From assembly GCA_002480525.1 (NCBI GenBank), contig DLCH01000014.1, positions 1 to 6,827 on the forward strand: 6,827 nt of DNA, in the 5' to 3' direction. How positions within the stretch are numbered: position 1 is the first letter of the stretch; each line of letters starts with the position of its first letter. Position numbers and translations under genes: made by a program. The notes beneath the pieces were generated by a model. That model ran no database searches. It saw only the letters and a list, made by a program, of their open reading frames with translations, and had not been told where the DNA came from. Shown in pieces: positions 1 to 5,722 of the stretch. The DNA is from Gammaproteobacteria bacterium UBA7803 (lineage in GTDB: Bacteria; Pseudomonadota; Gammaproteobacteria; Pseudomonadales; Azotimanducaceae).

Positions 1-1137
1 GAGCACGGCGCGCTGGGTTTCTCGACGTCACGGTTCTACGGACACCTGGACAAGGCCGGCAACCTGGTGCCCGGGACCCGCGCCTCCGGCGAAGAGATGA
101 AGACCATCGGCGCGGCCTTCGAGGGGCTCGGCCACGGCACCCTGGAGTTCGTCTCCGACTCGCTGTCGAGCCCCGAGGAACTCGACTGGATCGAGCACAT
201 CACCCGGACCACCGGCTGCACGGTCACGCCCCTGGTCACCGCGGGGCCCGCGCCCATCTGGGATCTGGCCGAGCGCCTGAAGGAGGAAGGCTTCAGCCTG
301 CGGCCCCAGGTCGGCGCCCGCCCCGCGTCGATCCTCATGACCCTCGACGGCACCATCAACCCCATGCGTCAGTTCCCGGCCTACCGGGAGATTCAGGACC
401 TGCCGCTGGCGGAACAGCGCGCGCGGCTGAAGGACCCCTCGTTCCGGGCCCGTGTGGTGGCCGAGGAAGCGCTGCTGCCGAAGAACGCCGATGCGGTTCG
501 CTTCCTCACGGATCACGAGCGCCAGTACATCATGGACGAAGCGCTGTCCTACGAGCCCGGCCCGGAGGACACCGTGGCTACCGTCGCCCGGTCCAGGGGC
601 CTTCATCCCCGGGAAGTGATGATGGACGTCCTGGCGGAGGGACGGCCGCTGCTGATCCTGTTCGGCCGCTACGAGGGCGACCTGGAGGGACAGCGGCAGG
701 TGATCGAGCATCCCCTCTCGGTGTTCGGCCTGTCCGACGGCGGCGCGCACTGCGGGGTGCTGGTGGATGCCAGCGTGCCCACCTACATGCTGAGCTACTT
801 CACCCGGGACCGGGTACGCGGGCCGAAGCTGCCGCTCGAGTTCGTGGTGCACAAGCTCACCCGGGACGCGGCCGAGGTCTACGGACTGCGGGACCGGGGC
901 GTGATCGCGCCGGGCTATCTGGCCGACCTCAACCTGATCGACTATCGATCGCTCAGGCTGCATCAGCCGGAGATGGCCCACGATCTGCCCGCCGGGGGCA
1001 AGCGCCTGGTTCAGCGGGCCAACGGCTACCGGCTGACGGTGAAGTCCGGCGTGGTCACCTACGAGAACGGTGAAGCCACCGGGGAACTGCCGGGCCGGTT
1101 GCTGCGGGGCAGCCGGACCGCACCCGCCGCGGCGTGA
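1..1137 (+). CDS. Amidohydrolase, N-acyl-D-amino-acid deacylase type (5' partial)
   Basis: This reading frame is open from the first base, so the start lies outside the window; 378 C-terminal residues are visible. It resembles the amidohydrolase-3 / D-aminoacylase family, which hydrolyses N-acyl amide bonds using metal ions in a TIM barrel. The fragment begins with HGALGFSTSR, matching the conserved GALGFSTS segment of that family. It contains GLSDGGAH around residues 243-250, whose Asp (codon 736-738) is the expected metal or catalytic Asp. It ends with the family's C-terminal signature, GVIAPGYLADLNLID around residues 301-315, which returns to the small beta-sandwich domain. Relatives are usually about 480-580 residues, so perhaps 150-200 N-terminal residues, including the metal-binding HxH, are missing. 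The substrate cannot be deduced; many members of this longer subgroup are uncharacterised. It converges on the UspE-like gene across a repeat array. The GTG at 67 is internal and is not the start. Confidence 0.85.
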   Translation, partial: EHGALGFSTSRFYGHLDKAGNLVPGTRASGEEMKTIGAAFEGLGHGTLEFVSDSLSSPEELDWIEHITRTTGCTVTPLVTAGPAPIWDLAERLKEEGFSLRPQVGARPASILMTLDGTINPMRQFPAYREIQDLPLAEQRARLKDPSFRARVVAEEALLPKNADAVRFLTDHERQYIMDEALSYEPGPEDTVATVARSRGLHPREVMMDVLAEGRPLLILFGRYEGDLEGQRQVIEHPLSVFGLSDGGAHCGVLVDASVPTYMLSYFTRDRVRGPKLPLEFVVHKLTRDAAEVYGLRDRGVIAPGYLADLNLIDYRSLRLHQPEMAHDLPAGGKRLVQRANGYRLTVKSGVVTYENGEATGELPGRLLRGSRTAPAAA

Positions 1138-1171
1138 GCCGCCTGGCGGGTGACGGGGTCACGGCGGGAGG

Positions 1172-1327
1172 GATCGCGGCCGGGAGGCCGCTCCTACGTA
1201 AGATCGGGCGTTGGGGTCGCGGCCGGGAGGCCGCTCCTACGTAGGATCGGGCGTGGGGTCGCGGCCGGGAGGCCGCTCCTACGGGGATCGGGTGTTGGGA
1301 TCGCGGCCGGGAGGCCGCTCCTACGTA
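1172..1327. repeat. REP-like tandem array, four direct stem-loop units
   Basis: Four near-identical copies lie at about 1172-1200, 1215-1243, 1257-1283 and 1299-1327, with a repeat period of 43, 42 and 42 bp. Each has the core GCGGCC-GGGA-GGCCGC, a 6-bp G+C stem with a four-base loop, followed by TCCTACG. Between cores are related spacers of the form GATCGGGCGTTGG, so the amplified unit is core plus spacer. The junction TCCTACGTAGGA after copy 2 is itself a 12-bp palindrome. Copy 1 has TAAGA and copy 4 TAGGG at the same place. The array sits between the 3' ends of two convergent genes, which is typical for REP elements. Read from the other strand, each unit begins GTAGGAGCGGC, a head I recall from REP families of Pseudomonas and Xanthomonas relatives. 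REP family membership is inferred from memory, not from a search. Confidence 0.85.
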
Positions 1328-1386
1328 GGGTCGGGCGTTGGGGGCGGGGCGGCGGGCATCGTAGGAGCGGCCTCCCGGCCGCGATC
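1299..1386. terminator. Possible bidirectional terminator or 3' end-stabilising hairpin
   Basis: Copies 4 and 5 of the repeat are inverted and can form one long stem of about 25 bp with a 33-nt loop. It lies between the stop codons of the amidohydrolase (1137, + strand) and the UspE-like gene (1418, - strand). No run of T follows on either strand, so this is not a canonical intrinsic terminator. Protection of mRNA 3' ends or Rho-assisted stopping is an inference from its position and fold. Confidence 0.35.
1361..1386. repeat. Inverted REP-like copy closing the array
   Basis: A fifth copy of the unit lies in the opposite orientation, starting GTAGGAGCGGCC and ending GGCCGCGATC. It is essentially the exact reverse complement of copy 4 at 1299-1327. 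The 33 bp between them (1328-1360) is G-rich and not part of the unit. Opposed REP copies like this form BIME-type arrangements. In RNA, copy 4 and this copy could pair along about 25 bp, as an alternative to the small local hairpins in each. Confidence 0.85.
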
Positions 1387-1417
1387 CACACGCCAGCCAC
1401 CCCAGCGCGCCAGACGA

Positions 1418-2254
1418 TCAGCCCGCCTGCTGGACGATGCAGAGCAGGTCTGCCGGAACACCGTCGAGGATGCGTTCGGCGGTATTGCCGACCACGGCGC
1501 CGCTCAGGCCCTTGCGCGCCAGCGAGCCGACCACGACCAGAGACGCCTCCAGCTTCTCCGCCACCTGAGCCACGAGCTCTTCCGGCTCGGCATCACCGAC
1601 GTGGGCCTGCTGACGCTCCACGCCGAGCCGCTTGGCCAGATCCGGCGGATGCACGAAATTGCCGGAGCCCTGGAAGGCGTTGACGCCGTGCAGCTCGGCA
1701 CCGGCCAGCTCGGCCACCGCGCGGGCATACTCGATCACCGAATCGGTGAGGCGGCGGTGGGCATCGTCCTTGTCGTTGATGTTGACGGCGGCGAGAACCC
1801 GGCGCAGCCCTTCGGCGCTGTCCGACTTCACCAGCAGCACCGGGCAGGGTGCTTCGCGCAGCAGCTTCCAGTCCGTCGTCTTCAGCATGCGCCGCTGCAG
1901 CGCCGTGCGCGGCACCGTCGCCCGGACGATGAGGTCCGCGCCGGCCCGTTTCGCGGCGGGCGCCATGGCTCCGCGCCAGTCGTCGCGGCAGTCCACTTCG
2001 TACTCCACGGCAATGCCGTCGGCGCGCAGCGGATCCACCAGAGTTTCCATCCACGCACGGTAGCGCGCGAGCTCGGCCTCCTCGAACTGGGCCCGCTCGC
2101 TGCTCGGCCGGTCGCCACCGATGCTGAAGCAGCAGTAGGCATGCAGGGAAGCGCCGGTCGCCGAAGCCACCGCGGCCGCCCGGGCCAGCGCCCGCTGCCG
2201 GGTGGTGGTGGGGTCGATGATGCAGAAGATCTTCTGGACGACGGGCTCGGACAT
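1418..2254 (-). CDS. UspE-like tandem-domain universal stress protein
   Basis: This 278-residue cytoplasmic protein is built from two consecutive Usp alpha/beta domains, about residues 5-145 and 150-278. The size and layout are those of UspE (E. coli UspE is slightly longer, about 316). Domain 1 ends with KTTDWKLLREAPCPVLLVK, very close to the TDWHLLR-CPSPVW segment of UspE, and has no nucleotide-binding glycine motif. Domain 2 carries GSLARKGLSGAVVGNTAER (residues 243-261). This is the position of the ATP-binding G-2X-G-9X-G-S/T motif, but with Ala for the second Gly and Asn for the last Ser/Thr, and UspE likewise has GNTAE. ATP binding is therefore uncertain. Family members act in stress survival, often without a known reaction. 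The start is supported by AGGAGG (2261-2266, complement) six bases upstream of ATG. It lies 157 bp downstream of the SDR on the same strand. Confidence 0.9.
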   Translation of the reverse strand: MSEPVVQKIFCIIDPTTTRQRALARAAAVASATGASLHAYCCFSIGGDRPSSERAQFEEAELARYRAWMETLVDPLRADGIAVEYEVDCRDDWRGAMAPAAKRAGADLIVRATVPRTALQRRMLKTTDWKLLREAPCPVLLVKSDSAEGLRRVLAAVNINDKDDAHRRLTDSVIEYARAVAELAGAELHGVNAFQGSGNFVHPPDLAKRLGVERQQAHVGDAEPEELVAQVAEKLEASLVVVGSLARKGLSGAVVGNTAERILDGVPADLLCIVQQAG

Positions 2255-2260
2255 GGGGGG

Positions 2261-2266
2261 CCTCCT
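2261..2266 (-). promoter_or_regulatory. Shine-Dalgarno of the UspE-like gene
   Basis: On the minus strand, AGGAGG is followed by six C residues and then ATG at 2254. It is a perfect anti-16S match with suitable spacing and fixes the start of the UspE-like protein. Confidence 0.8.
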
Positions 2267-2327
2267 GATCGAAGGCGCCTAGCCTCGCCCAGCGGCGCCG
2301 GCCGCTCCATCCGCAGTTACCCCTAGC

Positions 2328-2344
2328 CGGTTGCGTGGCAACCG
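2328..2344. repeat. Hairpin-forming inverted repeat, 7-bp stem
   Basis: CGGTTGC, a three-base GTG loop, then GCAACCG form a perfect 7-bp stem in the non-coding region between the SDR stop and the UspE-like start. It lies just 6 bp from the larger palindrome at 2351-2376. No T-run follows on the minus strand, so it is at best part of a non-canonical terminator or a small operator. Confidence 0.6.
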
Positions 2345-2350
2345 CCATGG

Positions 2351-2376
2351 CGCCCCCGGGGCCGGCCCCGGGGGCG
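2351..2376. repeat. Perfect 26-bp G+C palindrome downstream of the SDR
   Basis: The 26 bases read identically on both strands: CGCCCCCGGGG, a central CCGG, then CCCCGGGGGCG. The palindrome consists of G and C only, with no mismatch. It lies 35 bp past the SDR stop codon, in the direction of SDR transcription, and upstream of the UspE-like gene. In RNA it would make a very stable hairpin that could end or attenuate SDR transcription or protect its 3' end. There is no downstream U-tract on either strand, so an intrinsic terminator of the usual kind is not shown. Confidence 0.7.
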
Positions 2377-2411
2377 AGCCAGGCCGCCCCGGCGGCGGCC
2401 CGTGCTGCCGG

Positions 2412-3176
2412 TCAGCGCGGCGCGAAGCGCTGCCCGCCGTCCACGCGGATGGTGCTGCCGTTCATCATCGGCGACTCGTAGATGGCGATGGCCATGGTGG
2501 CGTACTCCTCGGGCCGGCCCATGCGTTTCGGGAAGGCGGCATCCTTGGTGAGCTGCAGCTCCGCCGCCTCCGGGATGCCCGCGGTCAGCCCGGTCGCGAA
2601 CAGGCTCGGCGCGATGGTCATCACGCGGATGCCCAGCGTGCCCAGATCCCGCGCCATCGTCAGCGTCATGCCGGCGATGCCCGCCTTGGCCGCGGTGTAG
2701 GCGATCTGACCGATCTGTCCCTCGAACGCGGCGATCGACGCCGTGTTGATCATCACCCCGCGCTCGCCGACCTCGTTGGGGTCGTTGGCGCTCATGTGCT
2801 TGGCGACGATCCGGTTGATGTTGAAGGAAGCGATCAGGTTCAGGTCGACGATCCGCTGGAAATCCTCCAGCGGGTGCATGGTGCCGTCCTTCGCCAGGGT
2901 CCGCTTGGCGACGCCGCCACCGGCCGTGTTGACCATGAACTGGACGCCGCCGAGCTGCGCCACGGCCTCGCCGATGGCCGTCTCCGTTCCGGCGTAGTCC
3001 ATGACGTTCACCGGGTGGAAGCTGCCGCCGAGACGCTCTGCCACCTCGGCGCCCTTGGAGGTCTCGAGATCCAGAATGGCCGCCTTGCCGCCCCGGGCCA
3101 CGAATTTCTCCGCCGTCGCCAGGCACATGCCCGAAGCGCCGCCTACGAATATCCCCTTATTGCCTTCGATCTGCAT
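2412..3176 (-). CDS. HSD10-like short-chain dehydrogenase/reductase
   Basis: This 254-residue classical SDR closely resembles type-2 3-hydroxyacyl-CoA dehydrogenase (HSD17B10). It probably oxidises a 3-hydroxyacyl-CoA or another secondary alcohol with NAD+. The Rossmann motif is VGGASGMC (residues 11-18), where the classical third Gly is Cys. Asp36 at the end of beta-2 favours NAD over NADP. NTAG is at 83-86 and the structural Asn at 113. The catalytic Ser147 lies in NTASIAAFEGQ, and Tyr160 and Lys164 in YTAAK. RVMTIAP and the C-terminal NGSTIRVDGG fit HSD10-type proteins. The frame extends upstream to 3401, but the extension is not SDR-like; ATG at 3174-3176 has AGGAG (3184-3188, complement) seven bases before it. 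It is divergent from katG and points toward the UspE-like gene. The exact substrate is unknown. Confidence 0.9.
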   Translation of the reverse strand: MQIEGNKGIFVGGASGMCLATAEKFVARGGKAAILDLETSKGAEVAERLGGSFHPVNVMDYAGTETAIGEAVAQLGGVQFMVNTAGGGVAKRTLAKDGTMHPLEDFQRIVDLNLIASFNINRIVAKHMSANDPNEVGERGVMINTASIAAFEGQIGQIAYTAAKAGIAGMTLTMARDLGTLGIRVMTIAPSLFATGLTAGIPEAAELQLTKDAAFPKRMGRPEEYATMAIAIYESPMMNGSTIRVDGGQRFAPR

Positions 3177-3183
3177 CGTCACT

Positions 3184-3188
3184 CTCCT
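3184..3188 (-). promoter_or_regulatory. Shine-Dalgarno deciding the SDR start
   Basis: AGGAG on the minus strand lies seven bases before ATG at 3176. It selects this start over the longer in-frame ATG at 3401, which would add 75 residues without SDR similarity and overlap the start of katG. Confidence 0.75.
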
Positions 3189-3223
3189 GTGTGAGGTCTG
3201 GGTGGAAATGTCTGGAACCCGCC

Positions 3224-3252
3224 AGAATAGCCCGCCCGGGCAGGGGTGGAAA
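3224..3252 (-). promoter_or_regulatory. Candidate sigma-70 promoter for the SDR
   Basis: Reading the minus strand, TTTCCA (3247-3252) and TATTCT (3224-3229) are separated by exactly 17 bp. Each matches its -35 or -10 consensus at four of six positions. Transcription would start near 3217, giving a leader of about 40 nt that includes the AGGAG site. The match is moderate and was found by eye. Confidence 0.4.
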
Positions 3253-3281
3253 CGCGCAACAGCCCCGGTCGGCACGGGGGC

Positions 3282-3318
3282 ATCGATTTGCTCTATCAAT
3301 GCAATAGCTACGTTTGAT
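3282..3318 (+). promoter_or_regulatory. Candidate OxyR operator upstream of katG
   Basis: The OxyR consensus is ATAG-N7-CTAT-N7-ATAG-N7-CTAT. Here the four elements at exact spacing are ATCG (3282-3285), CTAT (3293-3296), ATAG (3304-3307) and TGAT (3315-3318). The two inner elements are perfect; the outer ones match three and two of four. The consensus T two bases after each ATAG-type element is also present (3287, 3309). The site is centred 89 bp before the katG start, and TTGATT (3314-3319), which could be a -35 box, overlaps its downstream edge, as expected for activation by OxyR. I see no convincing -10 box. No oxyR gene is in the window. Confidence 0.6.
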
Positions 3319-3374
3319 TGGAAACCTCTGCGTCGATGGCAGAAGCTATCGAAGCAGTCAATCACCTTTGTATC

Positions 3375-3382
3375 GGAAGGGA
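3375..3382 (+). promoter_or_regulatory. Shine-Dalgarno deciding the katG start
   Basis: GGAAGGGA ends six bases before ATG at 3389. It supports this start, which opens directly into a signal peptide, over the in-frame alternative at 3314 that would place 25 polar residues in front of it and overlap the OxyR-like site. Confidence 0.7.
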
Positions 3383-3388
3383 ACGCCA

Positions 3389-5614
3389 ATGCGACGCACA
3401 CTACTCTCGATAGCAGCCGCAGCCGCGGTGGCCACGGCGCCGATGATGACGCCCGTCACCGCCTTCGCGGCAGACATGGAACCGGGCGAAGCCAGAACCA
3501 ATCAGTTCTGGTGGCCCGATCAGCTCGACCTGACTCCCCTGCGGGACCACGATCCCCGCTCCAACCCCTACGGCGAGGACTTCGACTACGCCGAAGCCTT
3601 CGCCAGCCTCGACCATGAGGCCCTGGAAGCCGACCTGCGCGAGCTCATGACCGACTCCCAGGACTGGTGGCCGGCCGACTGGGGCCACTACGGTCCGTTC
3701 TTCATCCGCATGTCCTGGCACGCGGCGGGCACCTATCGGGTGGCCGACGGCCGCGGCGGCGCCGGCGGCGGACAGCAGCGCTTCGAGCCCCTGAACAGCT
3801 GGCCGGACAACGCCAGCCTCGACAAGGCCCGGCGCCTGCTGTGGCCGATCAAGCAGAAGTACGGCCGCAACGTCTCCTGGGCCGATCTGCTGGTGCTCGC
3901 CGGCACGGTCGCCATGGAGGACATGGGCTTCGAGACCTACGGTTTCGCCTACGGCCGTGACGACGACTGGGAGCCGGACCTCGTCTACTGGGGCCCCGAG
4001 GCCGAGATGCTCGGCAGCGACCGCTTCCACAGCGGCGGCGATCTGGAGAACCCGCTGGCAGCCACGACCATGGGCCTGATCTACGTCAATCCGGAAGGCC
4101 CCAACGGCAACGGCGACCCGCTCGCCGCGGCCGAGCGCATCCGCAAGAGCTTCGGCCAGATGGCGATGAACGACGAAGAGACCGTCGCGCTGATCGCCGG
4201 CGGCCACACCTTCGGCAAGATGCACGGCGCCCACTCCCCCGGCGACTGCGTCGGCCCCGAGCCGGCGGCTGCCGACATCGAGGAACAGGGTTTCGGCTGG
4301 ACCAACAAGTGCGGCAAGGGCAACGCCGAGGACACGGTCACCAGCGGCCTCGAGGGCGCCTGGACCGCGGCGCCGACGCAGTGGACCATGATGTACCTGC
4401 AGAACCTGTTCAACTTCGAGTGGGAGCAGACCCGCAGCCCGGCCGGCGCCCTGCAGTGGATCCCGAAGGACGGCCAGGCCGCCAACACGGTGCCGGACGC
4501 CCACGTCGAGGGCCTGCGCCACGCACCCGTGATGCTCACCACCGACCTGTCTCTGAAGGCGGATCCGAAGTACCGGGAAATCTCCCGGCGTTTCCTGGAC
4601 AACCCCGAGGAGTTCGAGCTGGCCTTCGCCAAGGCCTGGTTCAAGCTGACCCACCGCGACATGGGTCCGACCGCCCGCTATCTCGGCGGCGACGTGCCCG
4701 AGGAAGCCCTGCTGTGGCAGGATCCGGTCCCGGCAGCCGCCGGTCCGGTGATCAACGACCGCGACGTCCGTCGCCTGAAAGGCGAGATCCTGGACTCCGG
4801 CCTGACCGTCCCCGAGCTGGTCCGCACCGCCTGGGCGGCCGCCGCCAGCTACCGTGACAGCGACATGCGCGGCGGCGCCAACGGCGCGCGTCTGCGGCTC
4901 GCGCCTCAGAAGGACTGGGCCGTGAACGATCCCGCGGAAGTGGCCAAGGTCATTGCCGCCCTGGAGCGCATTCAGTCCGACTTCAACGACGGCAGCCGCC
5001 GGAAGGTGTCCCTGGCCGACCTGATCGTGCTGGGCGGCGCCGCCGCCATCGAGAAGGCCGCCGCCGACGCCGGCTACGACGTCGAGGTGCCCTTCACGCC
5101 GGGTCGCGGTGACGCCACCGCGGCGCAGACTGACGTCGAGGCGTTCGCCGTGCTCGAGCCCAAGGCCGACGGCTTCCGCAACTACTACAGCGACGGCGCC
5201 TACCTGCCGCCCACCGAGGCGCTGGTGGACAAGGCCGACCTGCTGACCCTGACGGTGCCGGAAATGACGGTGCTGGTCGGCGGCCTGCGGGCACTCGATG
5301 CCAACACCGGCGGCGCCAGCCACGGCGTGTTCACCGACCGGCCCGGCACCCTCACCAACGACTTCTTCGTGAACCTGCTCGACATGTCCACGGCATGGTC
5401 GAAGGGCGACGAGGAAGGCGTCTACGAGGGACGCGACCGTGCCAGCGGCGAGCTGAAGTGGACGGCAACCCCGGTGGACCTGATCTTCGGCTCGAACTCC
5501 GAGCTGCGGGCGGTCGCCGAGGTGTACGCCCAGGCGGACGGTGACGAGCAGTTCGTGCAGGACTTCGTCGACGCCTGGACCAAGGTCATGACCCTGGACC
5601 GGTTCGACATCTGA
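3389..5614 (+). CDS. katG: Catalase-peroxidase KatG with Sec signal peptide (KatP-like)
   Basis: This 741-residue bifunctional haem enzyme breaks down H2O2 by catalase and peroxidase reactions. Residues 1-28 form a Sec signal peptide: MRRT, a hydrophobic Ala-rich core, then an AFA-A type cleavage site. The mature enzyme should be periplasmic, as in E. coli O157 KatP. The N-terminal haem domain (about 40-440) has distal Arg107, Trp110 and His111 in RMSWHAAGTYR. Tyr232 in GLIYVNPEGP and Met258 complete the Trp-Tyr-Met adduct needed for catalase activity; the spacings of 122 and 26 residues equal those in M. tuberculosis KatG. Proximal His273 lies in GGHTFGK, with Trp325 its likely hydrogen-bond partner. 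Ser319 is equivalent to M. tuberculosis Ser315. The C-terminal haem-less duplicate domain (about 450-741) is complete. The gene is divergent from the SDR, with an OxyR-like site upstream and a strong terminator downstream. Confidence 0.96.
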   Translation: MRRTLLSIAAAAAVATAPMMTPVTAFAADMEPGEARTNQFWWPDQLDLTPLRDHDPRSNPYGEDFDYAEAFASLDHEALEADLRELMTDSQDWWPADWGHYGPFFIRMSWHAAGTYRVADGRGGAGGGQQRFEPLNSWPDNASLDKARRLLWPIKQKYGRNVSWADLLVLAGTVAMEDMGFETYGFAYGRDDDWEPDLVYWGPEAEMLGSDRFHSGGDLENPLAATTMGLIYVNPEGPNGNGDPLAAAERIRKSFGQMAMNDEETVALIAGGHTFGKMHGAHSPGDCVGPEPAAADIEEQGFGWTNKCGKGNAEDTVTSGLEGAWTAAPTQWTMMYLQNLFNFEWEQTRSPAGALQWIPKDGQAANTVPDAHVEGLRHAPVMLTTDLSLKADPKYREISRRFLDNPEEFELAFAKAWFKLTHRDMGPTARYLGGDVPEEALLWQDPVPAAAGPVINDRDVRRLKGEILDSGLTVPELVRTAWAAAASYRDSDMRGGANGARLRLAPQKDWAVNDPAEVAKVIAALERIQSDFNDGSRRKVSLADLIVLGGAAAIEKAAADAGYDVEVPFTPGRGDATAAQTDVEAFAVLEPKADGFRNYYSDGAYLPPTEALVDKADLLTLTVPEMTVLVGGLRALDANTGGASHGVFTDRPGTLTNDFFVNLLDMSTAWSKGDEEGVYEGRDRASGELKWTATPVDLIFGSNSELRAVAEVYAQADGDEQFVQDFVDAWTKVMTLDRFDI

Positions 5615-5626
5615 GCCGGACGTCCC

Positions 5627-5661
5627 GAGCCGGCGTGCCGCTCACGGGCGGCAGCCGGCTC
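5627..5661. repeat. Long stem-loop in the katG 3' region
   Basis: GAGCCGGC (5627-5634) pairs with GCCGGCTC (5654-5661), and TGCCG (5636-5640) pairs with CGGCA (5649-5653). This gives a 13-bp stem with a single bulged G and an 8-base loop. It begins 12 bp after the katG stop and lies just ahead of the intrinsic terminator. No T-run follows it. It may stabilise the mRNA end or block transcription from the opposing LLM gene. Confidence 0.6.
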
Positions 5662-5670
5662 GATCCACGA

Positions 5671-5695
5671 GGCAGCGCTCCGGCGCTGCCTTTTT
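5671..5695 (+). terminator. Intrinsic terminator of katG
   Basis: GGCAGCGC, a TCCG loop and GCGCTGCC form a perfect 8-bp G+C stem followed directly by five T residues (5691-5695). It ends katG transcription 28 bp before the stop of the convergent LLM gene. Without a T-run on the other strand it should act only on the plus strand. Confidence 0.9.
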
Positions 5696-5722
5696 CGTGC
5701 CTGACGGTCCGGCGCTGGCGCT

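Noticed and set aside
28..981. A 317-codon frame antisense to the amidohydrolase
   Set aside because: The plus strand carries clear amidohydrolase motifs over the same region; the antisense protein shows none.
1172..1386. A CRISPR array
   Set aside because: The spacers are similar to each other rather than unique, repeats have a hairpin with REP features, one copy is inverted, and no cas gene is nearby.
1211..2326. A plus-strand open frame whose protein starts with repeated GSRPGGRSY units
   Set aside because: The peptide repeats only reflect the 42-bp DNA repeat being a multiple of three, and the rest is antisense to the UspE-like gene. No family resemblance.
3314..3388. Longer KatG form starting at 3314
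   Set aside because: It would put 25 polar residues in front of a good signal peptide and begin inside the OxyR-like site; GGAAGGGA supports ATG at 3389.
3177..3401. Longer SDR form starting at 3401
   Set aside because: The added 75 residues are not SDR-like, overlap the katG start and OxyR-like site, and a good Shine-Dalgarno points to ATG at 3176.
3401..5323. A 640-codon open frame antisense to katG
   Set aside because: It lies wholly opposite a confidently identified KatG. Its predicted protein is low in complexity, with no recognisable domain, as expected from G/C-rich third positions in a well-biased gene.
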